Below the pieces are notes generated by a model. It was not told where the DNA came from. It searched no databases and saw nothing but the letters and a program-made list of their open reading frames with translations. Of a stretch of 64,000 bases of DNA, positions 44,331 to 54,147 are shown in pieces. The position numbers and the translations under genes are program-made. The stretch is from Streptococcus sp. 2342 (GTDB lineage Bacteria; Bacillota; Bacilli; Lactobacillales; Streptococcaceae): contig NZ_VMLR01000003.1 in assembly GCF_013276795.1 (NCBI RefSeq), positions 558,001 through 622,000 on the forward strand, written 5' to 3'. Every line of letters starts with the position of its first letter. The first letter of the stretch is position 1.

Positions 44331-45188
44331 ATGAATTTTCAACAATTATCCAATCTGCAATATTGGACCAGTTTGTTTGCAAGTCCATGGACGATAGCTA
44401 TCAATCTGATTGATATTTTGATTGTTGCTTATATTTTATATCATTTTACAAAAGCTATTGCAGGAACCAAGATTATGATTTTGGTACGTGGAGTTTTGGT
44501 GTTTATTTTAGCTCAAATCCTTGCAAATATGATTGGCTTGACTACGATTTCTTGGTTGATCAATCAAATTATTACTTATGGGGTTATTGCGGCGGTTGTT
44601 ATCTTCTCTCCAGAGATTCGGACTGGTTTGGAACGTTTGGGAAGAGCGACAGATTTCTTTTCCAATGCCCCTATTAGTGCTGAGGAACAGATGATTCGTG
44701 CCTTTGTTAAGTCTGTTGAATACATGAGTCCTCGTAAAATCGGGGCCTTGGTTGCTATTCAGCGTGTACGTACCTTGCAGGAGTATATTTCGACAGGAAT
44801 TCCCTTAGATGCTAAGATTTCTGCAGAACTTCTCATTAACATTTTTATTCCCAACACTCCCCTACATGATGGTGCGGTGATTATCAGAGAAGAACGTATC
44901 GCTGTGACGTCTGCCTATCTGCCCTTGACAGAAAGTACAGGAATTTCCAAGGAATTTGGAACCAGACATCGGGCGGCTATTGGTTTATCAGAAGTCTCAG
45001 ATGCCTTGACTTTTGTCGTATCAGAGGAAACGGGAGGAATTTCGATAACCTATAATGGAAGCTTTAAGCACAACCTAACACTTGATGAATTTGAAACAGA
45101 ATTACGTGAAATCTTACTTCCAAAAGAGGAAGCAGGTCTTAGTTTTAAAGAACGATTGCTAGGAGGATGGAAACATGAGAAAAAATAG
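44331..45188 (+). CDS. cdaA: Diadenylate cyclase CdaA
   Basis: CdaA makes cyclic-di-AMP, which controls potassium and osmotic balance. The 285-residue protein has three N-terminal membrane segments and a DAC domain with LHDGAVII and TRHRAAIG, the DGA and RHR active-site motifs. I start at MNFQQLSNLQYW (44331) because GGGAGG lies before it; an in-frame TTG 21 bases upstream overlaps that site. It overlaps cdaR by 14 bases. Confidence 0.96.
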   Translation: MNFQQLSNLQYWTSLFASPWTIAINLIDILIVAYILYHFTKAIAGTKIMILVRGVLVFILAQILANMIGLTTISWLINQIITYGVIAAVVIFSPEIRTGLERLGRATDFFSNAPISAEEQMIRAFVKSVEYMSPRKIGALVAIQRVRTLQEYISTGIPLDAKISAELLINIFIPNTPLHDGAVIIREERIAVTSAYLPLTESTGISKEFGTRHRAAIGLSEVSDALTFVVSEETGGISITYNGSFKHNLTLDEFETELREILLPKEEAGLSFKERLLGGWKHEKK

Positions 45189-45954
45189 TTTATATATCAT
45201 ATCCTCACTCTTTTTTGCTTGTGTCTTATTTGTCTATGCTACGGCGACGAATTTTCAAAACAGTACCAGTGCTAGGCAGGTAAAAACGGAAACCTATACG
45301 AATACAGTAACAAATGTCCCTATTGACATACGCTATAATAGTGATGAGTATTTTATTAGCGGTTTTGCTTCAGAAGTATCAGTGGTCTTGACTGGTGCAA
45401 ATCGCCTATCGCTAGCTAGTGAAATGCAAGAAAGCACACGTAAATTCAAGGTTACTGCTGACCTAACAGATGCCAGTGTTGGAACGATTGAAGTTCCTTT
45501 GAGCATTGAAGATTTACCCAATGGGCTGACCGCTGTGGCGACTCCGCAAAAAATTACAGTCAAGATTGGTAAGAAGGCTCAGAAGAATAAGGTAAAGGTT
45601 GTACCAGAGATTGACCCTAGTCAAATTGATAGTCGGGTACAGATTGAAAATGTCACGCTGTCAGATGAAGAAGTGTCGATTACGAGTGACCAAGAGACAT
45701 TGGATAGAATTGATAAGATTATCGCTGTCTTGCCAACTAGTGAACGGATTACAGGTAATTACAGTGGTTCAGTACCTTTGCAGGCAATCGACCGCAATGG
45801 TGTTGTCTTACCAGCAGTTATCACTCCCTTTGATACAATAATGAAGGTGACTACAAAACCAGTAGCACCAAGTTCAAGCACATCAAATTCAACAACAAGC
45901 AGTTCATCGGAGACATCTTCGTCAACGAAAGCAACTAGTTCAAAAACGAATTAA
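45175..45954 (+). CDS. cdaR: CdaA regulator CdaR (YbbR domains)
   Basis: The 259-residue protein has an N-terminal membrane anchor ([20 protein letters not shown]) and extracellular YbbR-type beta domains with repeated [13 protein letters not shown] strands. It ends in a Ser/Thr-rich tail ([18 protein letters not shown]). In relatives it binds CdaA and modulates its activity. The gene order cdaA-cdaR-glmM is conserved. Confidence 0.93.
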   Translation: MRKNSLYIISSLFFACVLFVYATATNFQNSTSARQVKTETYTNTVTNVPIDIRYNSDEYFISGFASEVSVVLTGANRLSLASEMQESTRKFKVTADLTDASVGTIEVPLSIEDLPNGLTAVATPQKITVKIGKKAQKNKVKVVPEIDPSQIDSRVQIENVTLSDEEVSITSDQETLDRIDKIIAVLPTSERITGNYSGSVPLQAIDRNGVVLPAVITPFDTIMKVTTKPVAPSSSTSNSTTSSSSETSSSTKATSSKTN

Positions 45955-45977
45955 AAATAGGAAAAGGATTTTATAAA

Positions 45978-47330
45978 ATGGGTAAATATTTTGGGACTGA
46001 TGGAGTCCGTGGAGAAGCTAACGTAGAACTTACTCCGGAATTAGCCTTTAAACTAGGACGTTTTGGAGGCTATGTTCTCAGTCAACATGAAACGGAAGCA
46101 CCGAAAGTCTTTGTAGGACGTGACACACGTATTTCAGGGGAAATGCTAGAATCTGCCCTAGTAGCAGGTCTCCTTTCAGTTGGTATTCACGTATACAAAC
46201 TAGGTGTTCTGGCAACACCAGCAGTAGCTTACTTGGTAAAAACTGAGGGAGCTAGTGCGGGTGTCATGATTTCTGCTAGCCACAACCCAGCCCTTGATAA
46301 CGGAATCAAGTTCTTTGGCGGTGATGGCTTCAAACTAGATGATGAAAAGGAAGCAGAAATTGAAGCCTTGCTAGATGCTGCAGAAGACACTCTGCCACGT
46401 CCAAGTGCAGAAGGCTTAGGAACCTTGGTAGATTATCCAGAAGGCTTGCGTAAGTATGAAGGCTACCTTGTTTCAACTGGAACTCCTCTTGAAGGAATGA
46501 AGGTTGCCTTGGACACAGCAAACGGTGCAGCTTCTACAAGTGCCCGTCAAATCTTTGCAGACCTTGGTGCCCAATTGACGGTTATCGGGGAAACACCAGA
46601 CGGTCTTAACATCAATCTTAATGTTGGTTCAACTCACCCAGAAGCCCTTCAAGAAGTGGTCAAAGAAAGCGGATCAGCTATTGGTTTGGCCTTTGACGGA
46701 GACAGTGACCGTTTGATTGCTGTCGATGAGAATGGGGACATCGTCGATGGTGATAAGATTATGTACATCATCGGGAAATACCTTTCTGAAAAAGGACAAT
46801 TGGCTCAAAATACAATCGTGACAACTGTTATGTCCAACCTTGGCTTCCACAAGGCCTTGGACCGCGAAGGTATTAACAAGGTAGTAACTGCAGTTGGCGA
46901 CCGCTACGTTGTTGAAGAAATGAGAAAATCAGGCTACAACCTCGGTGGTGAACAGTCTGGCCACGTGATCTTGATGGATTACAATACAACAGGTGATGGT
47001 CAATTATCCGCTGTCCAATTGACTAAAATCATGAAGGAAACTGGTAAGAGCTTGTCAGAGTTGGCAGGAGAAGTAACCATTTACCCACAAAAATTAGTTA
47101 ATATCCGAGTGGAAAATGCCATGAAGGAAAAGGCTATGGAAGTGCCAGCTATCAAGGTTATCATCGAGAAGATGGAAGCTGAAATGGCGGGGAATGGACG
47201 TATCCTTGTTCGCCCAAGTGGAACAGAGCCCCTCTTGCGTGTTATGGCAGAAGCGCCTACAACAGAAGAAGTGGACTACTATGTTGATACCATCGCTGAC
47301 GTAGTGCGAGCTGAAATCGGGATTGACTAA
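45978..47330 (+). CDS. glmM: Phosphoglucosamine mutase
   Basis: GlmM converts glucosamine-6-phosphate to glucosamine-1-phosphate for UDP-GlcNAc. The 450-residue protein has FGTDGVRG at the N-terminus, the phosphoserine loop [12 protein letters not shown], the metal loop DGDSDR and the phosphate site [10 protein letters not shown]. In other Firmicutes GlmM binds CdaA and inhibits it, which suits this operon. Confidence 0.97.
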   Translation: MGKYFGTDGVRGEANVELTPELAFKLGRFGGYVLSQHETEAPKVFVGRDTRISGEMLESALVAGLLSVGIHVYKLGVLATPAVAYLVKTEGASAGVMISASHNPALDNGIKFFGGDGFKLDDEKEAEIEALLDAAEDTLPRPSAEGLGTLVDYPEGLRKYEGYLVSTGTPLEGMKVALDTANGAASTSARQIFADLGAQLTVIGETPDGLNINLNVGSTHPEALQEVVKESGSAIGLAFDGDSDRLIAVDENGDIVDGDKIMYIIGKYLSEKGQLAQNTIVTTVMSNLGFHKALDREGINKVVTAVGDRYVVEEMRKSGYNLGGEQSGHVILMDYNTTGDGQLSAVQLTKIMKETGKSLSELAGEVTIYPQKLVNIRVENAMKEKAMEVPAIKVIIEKMEAEMAGNGRILVRPSGTEPLLRVMAEAPTTEEVDYYVDTIADVVRAEIGID

Positions 47331-47362
47331 ATCCTAGAAAACTAGATGAAAATAAAAAATTA

Positions 47363-47371
47363 TGGTACAAT
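47363..47371 (+). promoter_or_regulatory. Extended -10 promoter of the DUF1149 gene
   Basis: TGGTACAAT lies 32 bases before the ATG. No terminator is seen after glmM, so readthrough is also possible. Confidence 0.5.
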
Positions 47372-47403
47372 AGCTTATAATATTGTAGCCGAGGGAGAAA
47401 GAC

Positions 47404-47778
47404 ATGAATCTTAAACGTGAACAAGAATTTGTTAGTCAGTATCATTTTGATGCGCGTAATTTTGAATGGGAAAATGAAAATGGAGCTCCTGAAACTAAGG
47501 TGGATGTGAACTTCCAATTGCTCCAACATGATCAAGAAAATCAAGTGACTTCCTTGATTGTTATCTTGACATTTATGATTGTATTTGATAAGTTTGTCAT
47601 TAGTGGAACTATTTCACAAGTAAACCATATCGATGGCCGTATTGTCAATGAACCAAGTGAATTGAGCCAAGAAGAAGTGGAAACTTTGGCTCGTCCAAGT
47701 TTGAACATGCTTAACCGTTTGACTTACGAAGTAACTGAAATTGCATTAGACTTACCAGGAATCAATTTGGAGTTCTAA
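47404..47778 (+). CDS. DUF1149-family protein, 124 residues
   Basis: The sequence begins [20 protein letters not shown] and is acidic, with no signal or membrane segment. It resembles the DUF1149/SecB-like small cytosolic proteins of streptococci, which have no settled role. GGGAGAAA is the ribosome site. It lies one base before degV, so they are likely co-transcribed. Confidence 0.8.
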   Translation: MNLKREQEFVSQYHFDARNFEWENENGAPETKVDVNFQLLQHDQENQVTSLIVILTFMIVFDKFVISGTISQVNHIDGRIVNEPSELSQEEVETLARPSLNMLNRLTYEVTEIALDLPGINLEF

Positions 47779-47779
47779 T

Positions 47780-48628
47780 ATGAAACTAGCTGTTATTACA
47801 GATTCCTCTGCCTATCTCAGTGCAGAGACCTTGCAAAGAGAAGACTTGTTTGTCTTGGATATTCCTGTCAATATTGATGGTGAGGAGTATGTCGAAGGTA
47901 TCAATCTGACTGCTGAGGAATTTTACCAAAAAATGGCTCAGGCTTCTGAATTGCCTAAGACCAGTCAACCAAGCATTGCCAAGTTAGATGAAATCTTAAC
48001 TTCGCTCAAAGAACAAGGCTATACCCATGCCTTGGGGCTTTTCCTATCTTCTGGAATTTCAGGTTTTTACCAAAATATCCAGTATATGGTGGATGACTAT
48101 GAAGGTTTAACTATTGCCTTTCCAGACACTTTGATTACAAGTGCTCCTCTGGGTATCATGGTTGAAAGCGTCTTTAACTGGCGAGACCAGGGCGATGATT
48201 TTGCCAGCATTCAGGATAAGCTAGCCATTCAAATCAGTCGTACGTCAGCCTTTATCATGGTAGATGATTTGGACCACTTGGTCAAAGGTGGACGTCTTTC
48301 AAATGGTGCTGCTATTTTGGGCAATTTGCTTAGCATTAAGCCAATCCTCTATTTCAATGACCAAGGTGTGATTGAAGTTTACGAAAAAGTTCGTACGGAA
48401 AAGAAAGCAACCAAGCGCTTAATTGAGATTATCAAGGAAGAAACAGCTTCAGGGCAATATCGTGTCATTGTCATTCATGGGAATGCTCCTGAAAAGGCTG
48501 AGGAATTGCGTCAGCACTTGATTGAATCTGGATTGAGTTCAGATGTTTCACTTGCTACATTTGGTAGTGTCATTGGAACCCACCTAGGAGCAGGAAGTAT
48601 TGCCTTGGGTTATATTCCAGTGATTTAG
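47780..48628 (+). CDS. DegV-family fatty-acid-binding protein
   Basis: The 282-residue protein has the DegV pattern: [11 protein letters not shown] at the N-terminus, [14 protein letters not shown], and [24 protein letters not shown]. Members (FakB type) present fatty acids to FakA kinase for phosphorylation. The last segment [13 protein letters not shown] is also typical. Which acyl chain it holds is not evident. The following 163 bases (48629-48791) hold nothing recognisable beyond the dapB ribosome site. Confidence 0.93.
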   Translation: MKLAVITDSSAYLSAETLQREDLFVLDIPVNIDGEEYVEGINLTAEEFYQKMAQASELPKTSQPSIAKLDEILTSLKEQGYTHALGLFLSSGISGFYQNIQYMVDDYEGLTIAFPDTLITSAPLGIMVESVFNWRDQGDDFASIQDKLAIQISRTSAFIMVDDLDHLVKGGRLSNGAAILGNLLSIKPILYFNDQGVIEVYEKVRTEKKATKRLIEIIKEETASGQYRVIVIHGNAPEKAEELRQHLIESGLSSDVSLATFGSVIGTHLGAGSIALGYIPVI

Positions 48629-48791
48629 TTGGCACTTCTAGACTAGTTAAGATGGCTTGTATTTTAGCAATTGAACACGGACTACCTGCCTCTTGAAAAA
48701 AGATGCCTGTCTTGCCTTTCGTGGAAAGTCAGCGCCATTCCCTATTTTTCATGGGCAGCCAACGTCCTTTGTATCTTAGACAGGAGTAGAG

Positions 48792-49559
48792 ATGAGTATT
48801 CGAGTAATTATTGCTGGTTTTAAGGGAAAGATGGGCCAAGCTGCTTGTCAGATGGTCTTGGCTGATCCAGAATTGGACTTGGTAGCAGTTTTGGATCCTT
48901 TTGAGTCTGAGTCAGAATGGCAGGGTATTCCTGTTTTCAAGGATAAGGTTGATTTAGCAGACTTTGAAGCGGATGTCTGGGTAGATTTTACTACTCCAAT
49001 TGTTGCCTACGAAAATACACGTTTTGCTCTTGAAAATGGCTTTGCTCCAGTAGTTGGAACGACAGGCTTTACTAGTGAAGAAATTGCAGAGCTAAAAGAA
49101 ATTTCTCGTGCCCAAGACTTGGGTGGCTTGATCGCCCCTAACTTTGCCTTGGGTGCTGTCTTGCTCATGCAATTTGCGACGCAGGCAGCTAAATATTTCC
49201 CACATGTGGAGATTATCGAGCTCCATCATGACAAGAAAAAGGATGCTCCGAGTGGAACAGCCATTAAAACAGCTGAGTTGATGGCAGAGGTTCGAGAGTC
49301 TATTCAGCAAGGCGCGCCTGATGAGGAAGAATTGATTGCAGGTGCCCGTGGTGCTGACTTTGATGGCATGCGTATTCACTCAGTGCGTTTGCCAGGCTTG
49401 GTAGCTCATCAGGAAGTCATCTTTGGCAATCAAGGAGAAGGATTGACCCTCCGTCATGACTCCTATGATCGCAGCTCCTTCATGACAGGGGTCAATTTGG
49501 GAATTAAAGAAGTTGTCAAGCGTCATGAGCTTGTCTATGGATTAGAACACTTATTATGA
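48792..49559 (+). CDS. dapB: 4-hydroxy-tetrahydrodipicolinate reductase
   Basis: DapB acts in lysine biosynthesis. The 255-residue protein has the nucleotide loop [20 protein letters not shown], and the catalytic/substrate segment [20 protein letters not shown] precedes the ATG. Its stop overlaps the cca start by four bases, starting a coupled three-gene unit. Confidence 0.96.
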   Translation: MSIRVIIAGFKGKMGQAACQMVLADPELDLVAVLDPFESESEWQGIPVFKDKVDLADFEADVWVDFTTPIVAYENTRFALENGFAPVVGTTGFTSEEIAELKEISRAQDLGGLIAPNFALGAVLLMQFATQAAKYFPHVEIIELHHDKKKDAPSGTAIKTAELMAEVRESIQQGAPDEEELIAGARGADFDGMRIHSVRLPGLVAHQEVIFGNQGEGLTLRHDSYDRSSFMTGVNLGIKEVVKRHELVYGLEHLL

Positions 49560-50755
49560 GATTAACGCAAATGCCTTCTGAATTTCAGAAGGCTTTACCA
49601 GTATTAGAAAAAATTAAAGAAGCAGGCTTTGAAGCCTATTTTGTTGGGGGTTCTGTTCGAGATGCCCTTCTCAATCGCCCTATCCATGATGTGGATATTG
49701 CGACGTCTTCTTATCCAGAAGAAACCAAGCAGATTTTTCCGCGAACAGCCGATATCGGAATCGATCATGGAACTGTCTTGGTTTTAGATGGGGATGAGGA
49801 GTATGAGGTAACCACCTTTCGGACAGAGGATGTCTATGTGGACTATCGTAGACCAAGTGCGGTTTCCTTTGTGCGTTCGTTAGAGGAAGACCTCCAGCGT
49901 CGTGATTTCACAGTCAACGCCTTTGCCTTGGATGAGACAGGAGAAATCATAGACTTGTTCCATGGCTTAGACGATTTGGAAAAGCAAGTCTTGCGGGCAG
50001 TTGGAGTGGCTAGTGAGCGTTTCAACGAAGATGCTCTGCGCATTATGCGTGGTTTCCGTTTTCAGGCCAGCCTTGGCTTTGAACTTGAGTCAGAAACATT
50101 TAAAGCTATGAAGACCTTGACACCGCTTTTGGAGAAAATTTCTGTAGAGCGTACCTTCGTTGAGTTTGATAAACTCTTGCTGTCTCCGTTTTGGAGAAGG
50201 GGCTTGGCTTCCATGATTGAGAGTCAAGCTTATGATTATCTCCCTGATATGGCAGCTAGCCAGGACAAGATCAACAGACTATTTGAATTAGAGACCGATT
50301 TTACCTTTGAATCCTCTGAACAAGCTTGGTCGGCTCTACTGTCGGCTTTGGAGATTGAAAATGCGCAGCCATTTTTGAAAGCTTGGAAGACCTCACGTCA
50401 GTTTGCCAAGCAAGTACAGGATTTGCTGACTATTTTGGCCTTGCGTGAAAAGGGAGAGTTGAGCAAGCGCGATTGTTATCGCTTTGACTTGGATTTACTT
50501 TTACAGGCTGAAAATCTTCGTCAGGCCCAAGGAAAAGAAGTCAACCCACAAGCCATCACAGAAACCTATCAGAGTTTGACCATTCATGACAAGAAAGAAA
50601 TCCAAATCAACGGTGGTATTTTGATCAAGGAATATGGCTATCAGCCGGGACCAGACTTGGGAGAGATTTTAACAGAGATTGAGTATGCCATTGTCGATGG
50701 AGAATTGGAAAATGACCGTCAAGCCATCCATGCTTATCTGAGGGAGAAAAAATGA
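49556..50755 (+). CDS. cca: CCA-adding tRNA nucleotidyltransferase
   Basis: The 399-residue enzyme adds or repairs the 3' CCA of tRNA. It has the class II pattern: [24 protein letters not shown] with the metal Asp pair, the [12 protein letters not shown] motif, and [18 protein letters not shown]. It overlaps dapB and the ABC-F gene by four bases each, which suggests translational coupling. Confidence 0.96.
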   Translation: MRLTQMPSEFQKALPVLEKIKEAGFEAYFVGGSVRDALLNRPIHDVDIATSSYPEETKQIFPRTADIGIDHGTVLVLDGDEEYEVTTFRTEDVYVDYRRPSAVSFVRSLEEDLQRRDFTVNAFALDETGEIIDLFHGLDDLEKQVLRAVGVASERFNEDALRIMRGFRFQASLGFELESETFKAMKTLTPLLEKISVERTFVEFDKLLLSPFWRRGLASMIESQAYDYLPDMAASQDKINRLFELETDFTFESSEQAWSALLSALEIENAQPFLKAWKTSRQFAKQVQDLLTILALREKGELSKRDCYRFDLDLLLQAENLRQAQGKEVNPQAITETYQSLTIHDKKEIQINGGILIKEYGYQPGPDLGEILTEIEYAIVDGELENDRQAIHAYLREKK

Positions 50756-52623
50756 GTGATTTTATCGTTGAAAAACTAAGTAAATCCGTTGGTGACAAGA
50801 CCGTTTTTAAGGATATTTCCTTTATTATCCATGACCTAGACAGAATTGGTCTGATTGGTGTCAATGGAACGGGGAAGACCACCCTTTTAGATGTTCTTTC
50901 TGGTGTTTCTGGCTTTGATGGTGACGTCAGTCCCTTTTCGGCTAAGAATGATTACCAGATTGGTTACTTGACCCAAGATCCTGATTTTGATGATAGAAAG
51001 ACAGTCTTGGATACGGTCCTCTCCAGCGATCTCAAGGAAATCCAGCTCATTCGTGAGTATGAGTTGATTATGCTCAACTATAGTGAGGACAAGCAGGCCC
51101 GTTTGGAACGTGTCATGGCAGAAATGGACTCTCTTCAAGCTTGGGAAATTGAGAGTCAGGTCAAGACGGTTCTTAGCAAGCTGGGGATTCAAGACTTATC
51201 CACTCCAGTTGGAGAATTGTCAGGTGGTCTAAGAAGACGGGTCCAGTTGGCGCAAGTTTTACTTGGCAATCACGACCTCTTGCTTTTGGATGAGCCGACC
51301 AACCATCTGGACATTGCGACCATCGAGTGGCTGACCCTCTTTTTGAAAAATTCCAAGAAGACCGTCCTTTTTATTACCCACGATCGTTATTTCCTAGACG
51401 CTTTGTCAACACGGATTTTCGAGTTGGACCGAGCAGGCTTGACCGAATATCAGGGAAATTATCAGGACTATGTTCGCCTTAAGGCAGAACAGGACGAGCG
51501 CGATGCGGCTCTTCTCCACAAAAAGGAACAACTTTATAAGCAAGAATTGGCCTGGATGCGCAGACAACCGCAGGCGCGTGCGACCAAGCAGCAGGCTCGT
51601 ATCAATCGCTTCCATGACTTGAAAAAGGAAGTTTCAGGCAGTAGTGCTGAGACAGACTTGACCATGAACTTTGAAACCAGTCGGATTGGGAAGAAAGTCA
51701 TCGAGTTTCAGGATGTTTCCTTTGCCTATGAAAACAAGCCCATTTTGCAAGATTTTAATCTCTTGGTACAGGCTAAAGACCGTATCGGAATCGTTGGGGA
51801 CAACGGTGTTGGGAAATCAACTCTCCTTAACTTGATTGCAGGCATTCTTGAGCCGACAGCAGGACAAGTTGTGATTGGGGAAACTGTTCGCATCGCCTAT
51901 TTCTCTCAACAAATTGAGGGCTTGGATGAAAGCAAGCGTGTGATCAATTACCTGCAGGAAGTGGCAGAAGAGGTCAGGACCAGCGGTGGTTCTACGACTT
52001 CGATTGCAGAGTTGCTGGAGCAGTTCCTCTTCCCACGTTCGACACATGGAACCTTGATTGAGAAATTGTCTGGGGGAGAGAAAAAACGTCTTTATCTCCT
52101 CAAATTGCTCTTGGAAAAACCAAATGTTCTTCTCTTGGACGAGCCGACCAATGATTTGGATATTGCTACTCTTACAGTTTTGGAGAATTTCTTACAAGGC
52201 TTTGCTGGTCCAGTTTTGACTGTTAGTCACGACCGCTATTTCTTGGATAAGGTAGCGACTAAGATTCTCGCTTTTGAGGATGGCAAGATTCGTCCTTTCT
52301 TTGGTCATTACACCGACTATCTTGATGAAAAAGTCTTTGAAACAGAGATGGCCAATCAAGTGCAAAAGGCCGAAAAGGAAAAAGTGGTCAAGGTTCGTGA
52401 AGACAAGAAACGCATGACCTACCAAGAAAAGCAGGAGTGGGCAAGCATTGAAGGTGATATTGAAGCCTTGGAAAATCGTATCGCTGCGATTGAAGAGGAG
52501 ATGCAGACCAATGGCTCTGATTTTGGCAAACTAGCTACTCTTCAAAAAGAACTAGATGAGAAAAACGAAGCACTCCTTGAAAAATACGAACGCTATGACT
52601 ATCTAAGTGACTTTGATAGCTAA
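50752..52623 (+). CDS. ABC-F family ATPase (Uup-like)
   Basis: The 623-residue protein has two ABC domains and no membrane segments. Walker A motifs are GVNGTGKTT and GDNGVGKST; signatures are [10 protein letters not shown] and [12 protein letters not shown] linker rich in Arg/Gln ([18 protein letters not shown]) lies between, and a C-terminal coiled coil ([20 protein letters not shown] and on) follows, as in Uup. ABC-F proteins act on ribosomes or DNA structures; this one is probably housekeeping rather than a resistance factor. Confidence 0.92.
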   Translation: MSDFIVEKLSKSVGDKTVFKDISFIIHDLDRIGLIGVNGTGKTTLLDVLSGVSGFDGDVSPFSAKNDYQIGYLTQDPDFDDRKTVLDTVLSSDLKEIQLIREYELIMLNYSEDKQARLERVMAEMDSLQAWEIESQVKTVLSKLGIQDLSTPVGELSGGLRRRVQLAQVLLGNHDLLLLDEPTNHLDIATIEWLTLFLKNSKKTVLFITHDRYFLDALSTRIFELDRAGLTEYQGNYQDYVRLKAEQDERDAALLHKKEQLYKQELAWMRRQPQARATKQQARINRFHDLKKEVSGSSAETDLTMNFETSRIGKKVIEFQDVSFAYENKPILQDFNLLVQAKDRIGIVGDNGVGKSTLLNLIAGILEPTAGQVVIGETVRIAYFSQQIEGLDESKRVINYLQEVAEEVRTSGGSTTSIAELLEQFLFPRSTHGTLIEKLSGGEKKRLYLLKLLLEKPNVLLLDEPTNDLDIATLTVLENFLQGFAGPVLTVSHDRYFLDKVATKILAFEDGKIRPFFGHYTDYLDEKVFETEMANQVQKAEKEKVVKVREDKKRMTYQEKQEWASIEGDIEALENRIAAIEEEMQTNGSDFGKLATLQKELDEKNEALLEKYERYDYLSDFDS

Positions 52624-52674
52624 AAGAATAGAAAAATCCCGTCTCATGACAGGATGTCTCTATTCTTTTTTGGT
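52622..52674. terminator. Bidirectional terminator between ABC-F gene and mntE
   Basis: AAAAGAATAGA (52622-52632) and TCTATTCTTTT (52659-52669) are exact complements with T-runs on both strands. The arms overlap the two convergent stop codons. Confidence 0.8.
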
Positions 52675-53844
52675 TTCTTGATGAAAGATATTTTGCCAGG
52701 TTTCGTGGCGGCGCCAGATACTGGTATGGACGATACCATCTAACTCATAGCAGATGAGTTTGGTCTTTTGACTGATGGAAGTGATTTGGATGTCCTTGAT
52801 AGCTGAATTCAAGTCTTTTTCTGCTTTATAGACCTCTTTATTCAACTGTTCTCCATCTTGACGAATATAGACAAAATCGTCAGCCAAGAGTTCTTCCAGT
52901 TGATTTCCCTGATCAATCAATTGTTCACGCATAAGCAATTTTTTATAGACATTGTCTAAAATTTCATCTTCAGGGATAGGTGCTGGCTCGATATGGACAT
53001 CGGTATCAAAGACGCCAAAACGTTCCTCCAGCATAGACTCGACCTGATCCGCAATTTCATGGCTTTCAAAAACAGACAGGTCAGGGTTCATCTCTAGCGT
53101 AATATCCAGGTAGATGTTGCTACCGTAGGTGCGACCTCTTTGCGACTTAACCTTGCTGATTTTGGGAATTTCCATGATGGCCTTTTGATAATCCTCAAGC
53201 AAACGGTCGTCAAAACCATCTGAAAGACTAAAGGAAGACTCGATGAAGATATCATAGGCAGTCTTCAAGATAAAGAAAGTGATGATGATAGCAACCAGTT
53301 TATCCACAATGGGATAATTGAAACTGCTAGCTAGGATAGCAATAGTAGTACCAAGTGAAGTAACAGCGTCAGAAAGATTGTCCTTAGCAGCAGCCTTTAG
53401 CGCCTTGGAGTTGGATTTCTTACTGAGGCGAGTATTGTAGAGATAAACTAGAAACATAATCGCTGCAGAAATGATTCCTAGAGTTGCACCCAGAGGGTCA
53501 ATGACTGTTTCTTCACGACTGAGAATCTTTTGAATGGTATCCCTTAGTACATCAAAGCCAACATAAAACATGATGATAGAAGTGACCAAGCTAGCCAAAT
53601 CTTCAATCTTCCAGTGGCCAAAACGGTGGTCTCGGTCAGCAGGCTGGCGTGCCATCCGGATTCCAATCAAGAGGGCCACATTTCCAATGATGTCCGACAC
53701 GTTGTTAAAACCATCAGCCACCAAACTGGATGAATGGAGGAGGTGCCCAGTTGCTAATTTGGCTGCAGACAAGATCAAATAGGTTGAAATGCTGATAATG
53801 GCCCCACGCTCAGCTAACTTGAGATTTGAGATAGATTGCTTCAT
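52660..53844 (-). CDS. mntE: Cation diffusion facilitator, manganese exporter MntE
   Basis: The 394-residue protein has six membrane segments and the CDF metal site in HLLHSSSLVADGFNNVSDI and DNLSDAVTSLG, plus a cytosolic C-terminal domain with GRTYGSNIYLDITLEM and DVHIEPA. The pneumococcal orthologue at this locus exports Mn2+. It is divergent from mgtA. AAAGGAAG precedes the ATG. Confidence 0.92.
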   Translation of the reverse strand: MKQSISNLKLAERGAIISISTYLILSAAKLATGHLLHSSSLVADGFNNVSDIIGNVALLIGIRMARQPADRDHRFGHWKIEDLASLVTSIIMFYVGFDVLRDTIQKILSREETVIDPLGATLGIISAAIMFLVYLYNTRLSKKSNSKALKAAAKDNLSDAVTSLGTTIAILASSFNYPIVDKLVAIIITFFILKTAYDIFIESSFSLSDGFDDRLLEDYQKAIMEIPKISKVKSQRGRTYGSNIYLDITLEMNPDLSVFESHEIADQVESMLEERFGVFDTDVHIEPAPIPEDEILDNVYKKLLMREQLIDQGNQLEELLADDFVYIRQDGEQLNKEVYKAEKDLNSAIKDIQITSISQKTKLICYELDGIVHTSIWRRHETWQNIFHQETKKE

Positions 53845-53877
53845 TCAACTTCCTTTCTAGTCACATAGCATTCTACC

Positions 53878-53906
53878 ATTATACTGGTTTTCAAGGGAAA
53901 ATTCAA
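53878..53906 (-). promoter_or_regulatory. Promoter of mntE
   Basis: On the reverse strand TTGAAT and TATAAT are spaced by exactly 17 bases. The leader is about 25 bases. Confidence 0.7.
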
Positions 53907-53925
53907 ATAAGGCAGTTTTTACTCT

Positions 53926-53953
53926 TTGAAAACTTTTCAAAATTTGGTATAAT
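53926..53953 (+). promoter_or_regulatory. Promoter of mgtA
   Basis: TTGAAA and TATAAT are spaced by 16 bases, with TGG before the -10 forming an extended element. The transcript should start at about 53960, at the riboswitch. Confidence 0.8.
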
Positions 53954-53959
53954 AGTACT

Positions 53960-54082
53960 ACTCAAGGGAGTAGCTGGCAGAAACCTGTGATAGTGTCGTC
54001 ATTCCGAATTTTATACTGAAAAGTATGCTTTCCGGCACTATCTTAAACAGCGAGACTTGTTATGATTAACAGGTCTCTTTTT
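53960..54082 (+). promoter_or_regulatory. yybP-ykoY manganese riboswitch with terminator
   Basis: The leader begins CTCAAGGGAGTAGC, close to the yybP-ykoY signature. It contains pairing arms (GATAGTG near 53990 and CACTATC near 54036) and ends with GAGACTTGTTA/TAACAGGTCTC (54052-54077) plus a T-run. This is the aptamer plus expression platform known upstream of streptococcal mgtA, where Mn2+ binding promotes readthrough. Confidence 0.85.
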
Positions 54083-54147
54083 GTTTGTCGTGAAAAGATA
54101 TGACAGAAAGAGAGTCTGTTTTGCACACAATGTCAAGGAGGAGACAC

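Noticed and set aside
48629..48791. Small gene between degV and dapB
   Set aside because: No frame with a ribosome site and sensible composition was found in these 163 bases.
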